Part shown: positions 1-7,262 of the stretch, in pieces
How the letters are laid out: every line of letters starts with the position of its first letter
Position numbering within the stretch: position 1 is the stretch's first letter
Origin: Bacteroidetes bacterium UBA1860
Lineage (GTDB): Bacteria > Bacteroidota > Rhodothermia > Balneolales > Balneolaceae
Reading direction: 5' to 3'
Assembly (NCBI GenBank): GCA_002338335.1
Contig: DDIC01000064.1
Coordinates: forward strand, 10,991 to 28,100
Length of the DNA stretch: 17,110 bases
The notes under the pieces: generated by a model
What the model saw: only the letters and a program-made list of their open reading frames with translations
Databases searched by the model: none
What the model was told of the DNA's origin: nothing
Made by a program: the position numbers and the translations under genes

Positions 1-357
1 GACCAAAATGGCTGGGGAGGGAGTTGGCTTAGCGTCACCGGTTGCTTGCTCCCCATGAGATGTTTGTTGGGTTTGGGCGACCAGGGCAAGCCCCTCTTCT
101 AGTGAGAGGTAGGGTACGGTGGCGATTTTCAATACAAATCCCTGGTGATTTGCTTTTCGACCTGCAACCGAGGTTAACTTTGGTTCGGGCACAAACTGTA
201 TCGGTACTGAATGAGACTTACAGATTTTTCGTGCCTCTTGGAAGACCTGCGCAGGCATCCCTTGTCGTAGATATAGTTTCTCTGCACGCTTTGGCGAATG
301 CGCTAAAAATTCAAGCACAGGATGCTTTCCGTAGATAAAATCTGTTGGCATGGTCAT
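1..357 (-). CDS. rlmB: RlmB-like 23S rRNA 2'-O-methyltransferase, N-terminal part (cut by window edge)
   Basis: The minus strand is open from the window edge through this region, giving about 119 codons when read from the ATG at 357. The product matches the N-terminal substrate-binding domain of SpoU/TrmH-family methyltransferases. It has a start-proximal 'FIYGKHPVLEFL' (about residues 7-18), a 'VPIQFVPEPKL' strand (51-61) and the conserved 'NHQGFV' (70-75). A polar linker (about 94-114) follows, and then 'PAILV' at the edge, where the catalytic SPOUT domain should begin. Family members methylate the ribose of a 23S rRNA guanosine (G2251 in E. coli) using SAM. The catalytic knot lies outside the window, so RlmB versus another TrmH-like paralogue is not settled. 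The start is uncertain: in-frame ATG 414, GTG 384, ATG 357 and ATG 351 are all possible. I prefer 357 or 351 because they leave room for divergent promoters and sit just before the domain. The plus-strand ORF at 42-338 is a shadow of this gene. Confidence 0.85.
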   Translation of the reverse strand, partial: MTMPTDFIYGKHPVLEFLAHSPKRAEKLYLRQGMPAQVFQEARKICKSHSVPIQFVPEPKLTSVAGRKANHQGFVLKIATVPYLSLEEGLALVAQTQQTSHGEQATGDAKPTPSPAILV

Positions 358-412
358 GGGAATCTGCCTATCATCATAGTTCACATCAAGGTACAAGCTT
401 TGCTGCTTAATC

Positions 413-760
413 ATGAGCTCTAAATCCACGCCTTCTTCGAAACGTACTGCCAAACCTAGTACATCATTGGGAAGAGCACGTTTCGGTAGCCGTACACCAC
501 TGGACGTTCTTGCCAGGTGGACGTGGGTTGAGTACATCCCTGACGCCTTGGTGATTCTTTTGGGAGGGTTAACCATCCTTGGGGCTATCATGGGGTGGAT
601 TCAACCTCTATGGTTTGCCTCTATTTTGGTTGTCGTCGCTAATTTCTCCATTGGTTTGGCATTTTTTGACTGGATGAAGCGGGTGCTGCGTCATCAAGAG
701 CGTACGGATCGGACGTTACGGGATCAAGCGATCGAACGGATGCTTAACGAGAAAAACTAA
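413..760 (+). CDS. Small membrane protein with two predicted helices, unknown function
   Basis: This is a 115-residue protein I do not recognise. Residues 1-35 are rich in Ser, Thr, Lys and Arg and look cytoplasmic or disordered. Two hydrophobic stretches follow at about 43-63 and 65-86, joined by a very short Gly/Pro/Trp turn. The C-terminal 28 residues are highly charged and probably helical. The second helix contains 'NFS', which recurs at the same place in the next gene, so the two may be distant paralogues. The stop lies 3 bp before the next ATG, which makes co-transcription very likely. No clear Shine-Dalgarno precedes ATG 413. This start also overlaps the furthest possible start of the divergent RlmB gene, so a somewhat later start is possible. 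Reality of the gene rests on the clean membrane topology and tight spacing. Confidence 0.7.
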   Translation: MSSKSTPSSKRTAKPSTSLGRARFGSRTPLDVLARWTWVEYIPDALVILLGGLTILGAIMGWIQPLWFASILVVVANFSIGLAFFDWMKRVLRHQERTDRTLRDQAIERMLNEKN

Positions 761-763
761 CTC

Positions 764-1090
764 ATGACGTTGTCCTCTTACGATCAAGATTTGAATGAGC
801 ACCTTCGCCGTATACTCCGAGGAGTGGATCCGTCCACATTAACCCTTGACGCAAAACGCAAAGCGGTGGATGGTCGACTCAAAAGTCGGTGGTTCCAGCT
901 GGTGTTCAATCTCGCGATTCTTGCATTCTTTGCCTATGGATGGGCAACAGGGATTTCACAACTCCAGGTGTCTTGGTGGTGGGTCATTTTGCTGGTTTTT
1001 GGTATTAACTTTTCGTTAATCGCTTGGCAATTAAGGTCACTTCGTTACATTCTTAAAAAACTTGACGAACACCCTGACCAAACGCCATGA
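764..1090 (+). CDS. Small membrane protein with two predicted helices, unknown function
   Basis: This is a 108-residue protein I do not recognise. Residues 1-42 are soluble and charged. Two hydrophobic helices lie at about 43-63 and 69-89, the second rich in Trp ('SWWWVILLV'). A basic tail follows (about 91-108). Layout, length and the 'INFSL' in helix two resemble the upstream gene, suggesting an old duplication and perhaps a hetero-oligomer. No enzyme motif is visible. It sits 3 bp after its neighbour, and its TGA overlaps the ATG of the phosphodiesterase gene (ATGA at 1087-1090), a sign of translational coupling. Confidence 0.72.
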   Translation: MTLSSYDQDLNEHLRRILRGVDPSTLTLDAKRKAVDGRLKSRWFQLVFNLAILAFFAYGWATGISQLQVSWWWVILLVFGINFSLIAWQLRSLRYILKKLDEHPDQTP

Positions 1091-2007
1091 ATTTACGCCG
1101 TCACTTTAGCTCACAATCTACTTTAAAGCTCTCTCTTGGATTCTTCTTTGCTAGTGCACTCCTTTTCTTTTCGGGATGCCAGTCAGAGTCTTTGACGACT
1201 AAATTAACCCACGAATTGGCACCGTTTCCGGAGCTAATCATCGATAATGGGGATGATTTTGTGGTGATTGCCCATCGTGGAGCCAGCGGATATGCCCCAG
1301 AAAATACCATGCCAGCTATGGAGTTGGCGTATGAAATGAGCGCTGAAATGATTGAGGTAGATGTGATGCTCTCTCGTGACGGTGTTCCCGTGTTATTTCA
1401 TGATGCCAAAGTAGATGAGCTAACCGATGGAACGGGATATCTCAAGGATTATTCTCTTGAAGAACTCCAAGCGCTGGACGCTGGATCCTGGTTCTCAGAG
1501 GAGTATGTTGGTACTACAATTCCCACATTGGAAGAGTTGCTTGTTTGGGCACAGGGCAAAATGACCCTTAATGTTGAGATCAAAACCGAGGCATTCAGAG
1601 AGGAATTAGAGCAAAGCGTTGAGCCGAAAGTCGTAGCTTTGGTCGAGAAATACGACATGGCCAATCAGGTCATCTTTTCATCGTTTGATTACCAAATCTT
1701 GGCACGACTGCAGGAATTGGCACCTTCCATTCCAGCAGCGGTACTCTATGAAGCCGTTCAAAGTGGAAGAAAAGGGCCGATTGATGTGGTGAATGAGCTC
1801 CAAGCCGACGGGTTTAATTGCTCATGGCGACTATACTCTGAGCAGTGGCAACAACTCTTGGAGCCTAGTGCCGTTCCTGTGTTGATCTACACAGTCAATG
1901 AAGCAGAGCAAATGGCAGAATTGATTCAACGAGGAGTGAATGGAATCTTCTCAGATTATCCGGATGTGCTTGCTGAGGTGGCTACTGCCGAGCTTTCTAC
2001 ACCTTAG
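1087..2007 (+). CDS. Glycerophosphodiester phosphodiesterase lipoprotein (GDPD family)
   Basis: A 306-residue enzyme that should hydrolyse glycerophosphodiesters, such as deacylated phospholipid head groups, to glycerol-3-phosphate and an alcohol. A hydrophobic signal ends in the lipobox 'FFSGC' with the lipidated Cys at 31, so the mature protein should be membrane-anchored outside the cytoplasm. The GDPD TIM barrel begins at about residue 59. The family signature 'HRGASGYAPENT' is at 63-74, with H63, E90 and D92 as expected metal ligands or catalytic residues, 'FHD' at 104-106 with the second histidine H105, and 'EIK' at 164-166. The C-terminal barrel strands end with 'GIFSDYPDVL', typical of the family. 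All key residues are present. It is the last gene of a three-gene unit, followed by a 123 bp gap. The exact phospholipid head group cannot be read from the sequence. Confidence 0.93.
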   Translation: MNLRRHFSSQSTLKLSLGFFFASALLFFSGCQSESLTTKLTHELAPFPELIIDNGDDFVVIAHRGASGYAPENTMPAMELAYEMSAEMIEVDVMLSRDGVPVLFHDAKVDELTDGTGYLKDYSLEELQALDAGSWFSEEYVGTTIPTLEELLVWAQGKMTLNVEIKTEAFREELEQSVEPKVVALVEKYDMANQVIFSSFDYQILARLQELAPSIPAAVLYEAVQSGRKGPIDVVNELQADGFNCSWRLYSEQWQQLLEPSAVPVLIYTVNEAEQMAELIQRGVNGIFSDYPDVLAEVATAELSTP

Positions 2008-2073
2008 GTGGATTGCGAGATGGATTACAGAAATTGAGCACGGCAATAGAGCCCAAACCCCAGTGATTTAAAG

Positions 2074-2102
2074 TTGAAATCAACCGGTGGACGCGCTAAC
2101 TT
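2074..2102 (+). promoter_or_regulatory. Possible sigma70-like promoter upstream of pyrG
   Basis: TTGAAA (2074-2079) lies 17 bp before TAACTT (2097-2102). The -35 matches 5 of 6 consensus bases but the -10 only 3 of 6. Transcription would begin near 2109, about 20 nt before the preferred pyrG ATG. Primary sigma factors of the Bacteroidota often use other elements, so this is only a candidate. If correct, the TTG at 2074 is a promoter element rather than a start codon. Confidence 0.22.
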
Positions 2103-2130
2103 ATTCATCCATCAACTTAGCCTGCTCCCC

Positions 2131-3813
2131 ATGTCTTGTAAATACATCTTTGTGACGGGCGGGGTGGCCTCATCACTCGGAAAAGGGATTCTGAGTGCAT
2201 CGTTAGGCCGCCTTCTCGCTTCTCGGGGAGTTCGTGTCACCATCCAAAAACTGGACCCTTACATCAATGTCGATCCCGGCACGATGAACCCATATGAGCA
2301 TGGTGAGGTTTACGTTACGCAGGACGGTGCGGAGACCGATTTAGACCTGGGTCATTATGAGCGCTTTTTGGGCATTGAGACATCCCAAAATAATAATGTA
2401 ACCACAGGACGGATCTATTTTGATGTGATCTCCAAAGAGCGGCAAGGAGCTTACTTGGGTAAAACCGTCCAAGTAATCCCCCACATTACCGATGAAATTA
2501 AGTCTCATATCTATGCATTAGGTAATGCTGAGGATGTGGATGTAGTAATCGTGGAGGTGGGCGGGACTGTCGGAGACATCGAAAGTCTGCCCTACATCGA
2601 GGCGATTCGTCAAATGCGTTATGAGGTTGGCCGAAAAGATACATGCTCCATACACTTGACCTTGGTGCCTTATCTCGCCGCAGCGGGTGAACTCAAAACA
2701 AAACCGACGCAACACTCTGTGAAGATGTTGTCTGAGAGTGGACTGTGGCCAGACATTATTGCATGTCGGTCTGAATTTCCGCTGGATAATGGCATTAAGC
2801 AAAAAATAGCTCAGTTCTGTAATGTCGAAGTGCAAGATGTAATTGCATCCTTGGACGCAGAAACCATTTATGAAGTTCCTCTGCTCATGCGTGAGGAGGG
2901 GCTGGATGAACGAGTTATTGAGAAGCTTGACCTACAGACGCAACCATTGGATCTAGACGATTGGAAATCCTTTGTCAAGGCCGTCAAAGAGCCATCGCAA
3001 GACGTAACCATCGCCTTGGTTGGGAAGTATGTAGAGCATCACGATGCATACAAATCGATTGCTGAAGCCTTCGTTCATGCAGGGGCAAAAAATGATACCA
3101 ATGTGGTGATTAAATGGGTGCAATCGGAGTCTGTCACGGCCAGTAATGTGCAAGAACTACTCAAGGATTGCTCAGGGATTTTGGTGGCTCCGGGGTTTGG
3201 TGACCGTGGGATTGAAGGCAAATTGGAGGCTGTGAGATATGCTAGAGAACAGAAAATCCCATTTTTTGGAATCTGTCTAGGAATGCAATGTAGTGTTGTG
3301 GAAGTGGCCAGAAATCTTTGCGGATGGCAAGAAGCCCACAGTACAGAATTTGATGAAGCCTCCGATAAGCCTGTGATCGACCTCATGGCGGAGCAACGAG
3401 AGATTGAGGACAAAGGTGGAACCATGCGATTGGGATCGTATGAGTGCACTCTTTCCGAGGAAAGCCACGCGTTCCGGGCCTACGGAAAAACCGACATCAC
3501 AGAACGTCACCGACATCGCTACGAATTCAATAATGAGTTCAAAGCCGATCTTGAAAAGGTGGGTTTAAGAGCAACAGGCGTGAACCCATCAAGAAACCTT
3601 GTTGAAATTGTTGAATTCCAAGACCACCCTTGGTTCGTGGGGGTTCAATTTCATCCAGAGTTAAAGAGTACTGTTTCTAAACCTCATCCATTGTTTGTTG
3701 ACTTCGTGTCTGCTTCTTTAGCATACTCGACGTCCAAGGAGGGAAGAGTGGATGGCGACCAAAAGCATGCACCCACCAAAGATACTTCGCTCAAGGCATC
3801 AATTTCATCTTAA
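2131..3813 (+). CDS. pyrG: CTP synthase (glutamine-hydrolysing)
   Basis: A 560-residue enzyme making CTP from UTP, ATP and glutamine, the last step of pyrimidine nucleotide synthesis, in the cytoplasm. The N-terminal synthetase domain opens with 'YIFVTGGVASSLGKG' at residues 5-19, the ATP-binding loop. It also carries 'DPYINVDPGTMNP' and 'EVGGTVGDIES', which hold the metal and UTP contacts. The C-terminal class I glutaminase domain has 'GICLGMQ' at 380-386 with nucleophile C382, and the remaining triad residues in 'HPE' at 508-510. Length matches the family (545 in E. coli) plus a short polar C-terminal tail. I chose ATG 2131 because the conserved 'MS..YIFVTGG' starts there. A TTG at 2074 would add 19 residues that look non-homologous. 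No Shine-Dalgarno is visible. The next gene begins 15 bp downstream, so co-transcription is likely. Confidence 0.97.
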   Translation: MSCKYIFVTGGVASSLGKGILSASLGRLLASRGVRVTIQKLDPYINVDPGTMNPYEHGEVYVTQDGAETDLDLGHYERFLGIETSQNNNVTTGRIYFDVISKERQGAYLGKTVQVIPHITDEIKSHIYALGNAEDVDVVIVEVGGTVGDIESLPYIEAIRQMRYEVGRKDTCSIHLTLVPYLAAAGELKTKPTQHSVKMLSESGLWPDIIACRSEFPLDNGIKQKIAQFCNVEVQDVIASLDAETIYEVPLLMREEGLDERVIEKLDLQTQPLDLDDWKSFVKAVKEPSQDVTIALVGKYVEHHDAYKSIAEAFVHAGAKNDTNVVIKWVQSESVTASNVQELLKDCSGILVAPGFGDRGIEGKLEAVRYAREQKIPFFGICLGMQCSVVEVARNLCGWQEAHSTEFDEASDKPVIDLMAEQREIEDKGGTMRLGSYECTLSEESHAFRAYGKTDITERHRHRYEFNNEFKADLEKVGLRATGVNPSRNLVEIVEFQDHPWFVGVQFHPELKSTVSKPHPLFVDFVSASLAYSTSKEGRVDGDQKHAPTKDTSLKASISS

Positions 3814-3828
3814 TTAGGGGACGATAGA

Positions 3829-5526
3829 ATGGTACGCTTAAAATCTTTAACGCAATCATTGTTATTAACTGGGCTTTTTTTGGCTGGGGTATTACTGACT
3901 GGGTGTACCTCCCCAAAAGCAGATACGGTTCGTGTAGACTCGATTCAGGGATATACACTTAATAATGGTGAATGGATAACGTTTGAGTCCATACTTTTTG
4001 AAAATGGAAAAGTAATAGCTGTTGGAATCTCTGAGGACCTTGAATCACGTGAGCCCGAAGCCGAAGTTGTGGATGGCGGAGGTCATGTGATGTTACCTGG
4101 GTTGATTGATGCACATGCTCATGTGGTTGGACTCGGCCAATTATTGACGCAGGTGGATTTAACGGGTTCTACGTCTCTTGATGAGGCGCTTGAGCGAGTC
4201 GAAGAGTATGCTGCGTCCAACCCTGATTTGCCATGGATTGTGGGAAGAGGATGGAATCAAGAGCTTTGGCAGGAGAATACCTTTCCAACAGCTCTGGATT
4301 TAGATCAAGTTGTGGAAGACAGGCCTGTGTTTTTGTCCCGAATTGATGGACATGCGGCGTGGGTGAATTCGGTGGCACTTACTATTGGTGATGTAACGCG
4401 CGAGACGCAGGATCCTGTCGGAGGGCGTGTGATTCGTGACGAGGAAGGCGATCCGACGGGAATCTTGGTGGATGCCGCAGAGACCTATGTGGCTCGATTT
4501 ATTCCCCAAGAATCTCAAGAACAACTGGAAGAGGCTATTGAACGTGCGCTTCAAGAAATGTTATCGCTGGGTATTACCGGCGTTCATGACGCGGGAGTTT
4601 CCAAAGATGTTTGGGACATGTACCAACAGTTTGATCGGCGAGACGAGCTTACGGTCCATATCAATGCTATGATTGGGGGCGTTACCGAGCAAACTCGCCC
4701 CTGGATTGAGCAAGGCCCCGTGATGCCTAAAGCATCGTCACGATTATCTCTCACGGGAGTCAAAATTTATTCAGATGGTGCACTTGGTAGCCGTGGTGCC
4801 GCGATGTTGGAGCCTTACAACGACGAGCCTGGAAATAAAGGACTCCTTTTTTACAATCAAAAAGAGATGGATGATCAAGTTCTTACAGCGGTTTCGAATG
4901 GCTTTCAAGCCAATGTGCATGCGATTGGAGACGCAGCAAACCGACAAGTTTTGGACGCTTTGGGCAAAGCCATCCAGGCATACCCTGAATCAGAACGCCA
5001 CCGTGTAGAGCATGCCCAAGTGGTCGCTGTAGAGGATATCCCACGGTTTACGGAGCTAGGACTGATTGCATCCATGCAGCCAACACATGCCACAAGTGAC
5101 AAAAATATGGCGCAAGATCGCATTGGCGAGGAGCGCCTCGAGGGTGCTTATGCTTGGAGAACGTTTATAGATCAAGGGACACTCATTGCGGCAGGATCAG
5201 ATTTCCCAGTGGAGCCGGTGAACCCGTTTTTTGGAATTCACGCTGCTGTAACTCGACAAGACCGTAAGGATGAGCCGCCCAATGGGTGGCGATCCGAAGA
5301 GGCGATGTCGCTGCGAGAGGCGCTTCGAGCCTTTACGTTGGATGCTGCCTTTGCCGCGAAATCGGAATCTCTGTATGGCTCACTTGAACCTGGCAAAAAA
5401 GCCGATTTTATCCTTATAGATCGGGATCCTTTTGAGATCCCACCTTCTGAACTTGATGACATTCAGGTCATAGAAACATGGGTTGAAGGGAAGAAGGTAT
5501 ACCATCAAGAAGGCTCTCGCCCATGA
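3829..5526 (+). CDS. YtcJ-like amidohydrolase lipoprotein
   Basis: A 565-residue metal-dependent hydrolase of amidohydrolase family 3 (YtcJ / N-substituted formamide deformylase type). The signal peptide ends in the lipobox 'LLTGC' with Cys 26, so it should be lipid-anchored in the periplasm. The first metal-binding motif is 'HAH' (H96, H98). A conserved 'VKIYSDGALGSRGA' lies at 311-324, with K312 a possible metal-bridging lysine. Further histidines occur in 'NVHAIGD' (H364) and 'HRVEHAQ' (H395), and the late aspartate is D458 in 'AGSDFPVE'. The C-terminus has the usual 'GSLEPGKKADFILIDRDPF' segment. The substrate is unknown; family members cleave amide or formamide bonds, and many are misnamed imidazolonepropionases. 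AGGGGA at 3816-3821 is a plausible ribosome site 7 nt before the ATG. Its stop overlaps the nadE start (ATGA), implying coupling, although the compartments differ. Confidence 0.92.
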   Translation: MVRLKSLTQSLLLTGLFLAGVLLTGCTSPKADTVRVDSIQGYTLNNGEWITFESILFENGKVIAVGISEDLESREPEAEVVDGGGHVMLPGLIDAHAHVVGLGQLLTQVDLTGSTSLDEALERVEEYAASNPDLPWIVGRGWNQELWQENTFPTALDLDQVVEDRPVFLSRIDGHAAWVNSVALTIGDVTRETQDPVGGRVIRDEEGDPTGILVDAAETYVARFIPQESQEQLEEAIERALQEMLSLGITGVHDAGVSKDVWDMYQQFDRRDELTVHINAMIGGVTEQTRPWIEQGPVMPKASSRLSLTGVKIYSDGALGSRGAAMLEPYNDEPGNKGLLFYNQKEMDDQVLTAVSNGFQANVHAIGDAANRQVLDALGKAIQAYPESERHRVEHAQVVAVEDIPRFTELGLIASMQPTHATSDKNMAQDRIGEERLEGAYAWRTFIDQGTLIAAGSDFPVEPVNPFFGIHAAVTRQDRKDEPPNGWRSEEAMSLREALRAFTLDAAFAAKSESLYGSLEPGKKADFILIDRDPFEIPPSELDDIQVIETWVEGKKVYHQEGSRP

Positions 5527-7244
5527 GGATACGCGCTGCTCAACTTAATGTGAGAGTAGGCGATTTAGCAGGAAATTTTGAACGAATTCTCCACGTATGG
5601 GACCACGCTGAGCGAGATGGGGTGGATGTGTTGTTACTGCCAGAATTGGTGACCACAGGATACCCGCCGATGGATATGCTCGATCACCCTTGGTTTGCTC
5701 ACGAGGTAGAACGAGTTCACGAGGCTTTACGAGAGGCCTCAAGTACAAAATCTTGTGCGCTCGTGTTTGGTAGTATTACACTCAGGCCGTCTGAACGACC
5801 AGGGAAGCCACTTTATAATAGCGCCTATTGGGTGTATCAAGGCAAAGAAGTGGCTCGTGTTCACAAGCAACTTTTGCCTACCTATGATGTATTTGACGAG
5901 GCCCGATATTTTGAACCAGGACCAGCATCTGAACCGATTGAATGGCGGGGAAGACGATTTGGTGTCTTGATTTGTGAAGATCTCTTTGAGAATGAGAACC
6001 CATGGCCTGCATCCGATTATGCCTGCTCTCCGGTTGAGAATCTTAAAGGAAAAGAGATAGAGTTTGTATTAATCCCCTCGGCGTCTCCCTTTACTCTTCA
6101 GAAAAGAGCCCGTCGTGTCACAATTGTTCAACGCGTTACTCAACGCTTGGAATGCCCGTTGGCCTTTGCCAATCAAGTAGGAGGAAATACAGAGCTCATT
6201 TTCGATGGAGGCTCGCTGGTTGTGAATGACAGGGGCGAATCATTGGAGGAAGCCGCCCCTTTCCAAGAGGGTTGGGCAGACGGGGTGTTTCCTGCGCTGA
6301 AGTTAGTCGATCAAACAAGTGAATTTTCTGCTAAGGATGCTCCAAGCCCTAATACTCCAAGCCTAACCCCACCCACTCAACCCAGTCCATGGCAAGAGCA
6401 AGCGCTGCAAGCCATCACCCTTGGCATCAAGGACTACATTCAAAAATCTGATCTTAAACCCTCAATTTGCTTTGGTTTAAGTGGGGGAATTGACTCGGCT
6501 CTTATTGCTGTGCTTGCAGCTCATGCAGTGGCACCTGAAGACGTCATGGCGATTGGAATGCCCACACGATACTCTAGCGACGGGAGCCTTACCGACTCCA
6601 AACAATTGGCTGAACGTCTTGGAATAGGATGGAAGACCTGCTCTATTGAACAGATGCGTGACTTGACTGGGAGTTCTATCGAAACGATGATCGAGGAGCC
6701 CCTTGCCGAGATTGCTCAGGAAAATATTCAAAGTCGTTTGCGAGGTCTCACCTTAATGGCTCTATCAAATCATTCCGGAGCATTATTACTCGCGACGAGT
6801 AACAAATCGGAAATGGCTGTTGGGTATTCCACGCTATATGGAGATATGGCAGGGTCACTTGCGCCGATTGGGGACCTGTATAAAACACAGGTGTATGAAC
6901 TAGCAAGGTGGTTAAATCAACATGGATCCTATCCTGGGGCGATACCGGAGGCTATTTTTACAAAACCACCGAGTGCGGAACTCAAGCCAGATCAAGTTGA
7001 TCAAGACTCGTTACCCGATTATTCCGTTTTAGATCGTATTTTAGAACGAATGATTGAGTATGGAGAGGATGTTTCGAGTTGTGTAGAGCATGGATTTGAT
7101 GAAGAAACTGCTTCATGGATTTTCCGACAGCTCCATCGCACCGAATTCAAACGTTTTCAGTCATCTCCGGTACTTAAATTACAATCCAGAACGTTTGGCT
7201 TAGGACGTCGTTGGCCATTGGCCCATCGACCCACCACCATCTGA
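5523..7244 (+). CDS. nadE: Glutamine-dependent NAD+ synthetase
   Basis: A 573-residue two-domain enzyme for the last step of NAD synthesis: nicotinate adenine dinucleotide plus ATP and glutamine-derived ammonia give NAD+. The N-terminal nitrilase-type glutaminase (about 1-262) carries the catalytic triad E41 ('LPEL'), K115 ('VHKQLLPTYDVFDE') and C151 ('LICEDLF'). A Pro/Ser/Thr-rich linker spans about 270-290. The C-terminal synthetase domain has the PP-loop 'SGGIDSAL' at 320-327, 'TSNKSE' at 425-430, 'GDMAGSLAPIGDLYKT' at 440-455 and 'KPPSAEL' at 481-487, all family hallmarks. Length fits the shorter bacterial glutamine-dependent form. It is coupled to the upstream amidohydrolase by an ATGA overlap, and the next gene starts 18 bp later. 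No residues appear to be missing. Confidence 0.96.
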   Translation: MRIRAAQLNVRVGDLAGNFERILHVWDHAERDGVDVLLLPELVTTGYPPMDMLDHPWFAHEVERVHEALREASSTKSCALVFGSITLRPSERPGKPLYNSAYWVYQGKEVARVHKQLLPTYDVFDEARYFEPGPASEPIEWRGRRFGVLICEDLFENENPWPASDYACSPVENLKGKEIEFVLIPSASPFTLQKRARRVTIVQRVTQRLECPLAFANQVGGNTELIFDGGSLVVNDRGESLEEAAPFQEGWADGVFPALKLVDQTSEFSAKDAPSPNTPSLTPPTQPSPWQEQALQAITLGIKDYIQKSDLKPSICFGLSGGIDSALIAVLAAHAVAPEDVMAIGMPTRYSSDGSLTDSKQLAERLGIGWKTCSIEQMRDLTGSSIETMIEEPLAEIAQENIQSRLRGLTLMALSNHSGALLLATSNKSEMAVGYSTLYGDMAGSLAPIGDLYKTQVYELARWLNQHGSYPGAIPEAIFTKPPSAELKPDQVDQDSLPDYSVLDRILERMIEYGEDVSSCVEHGFDEETASWIFRQLHRTEFKRFQSSPVLKLQSRTFGLGRRWPLAHRPTTI

Positions 7245-7262
7245 CTCGAAAAACACTTCTTT

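Noticed and set aside
42..338. Plus-strand 98-codon ORF
   Set aside because: It is the shadow of the minus-strand RlmB reading frame, which has clear family motifs, while this translation has none.
3075..3449. Minus-strand 124-codon ORF inside pyrG
   Set aside because: The plus strand here encodes the invariant glutaminase domain; the antisense translation has no recognisable domain or signal.
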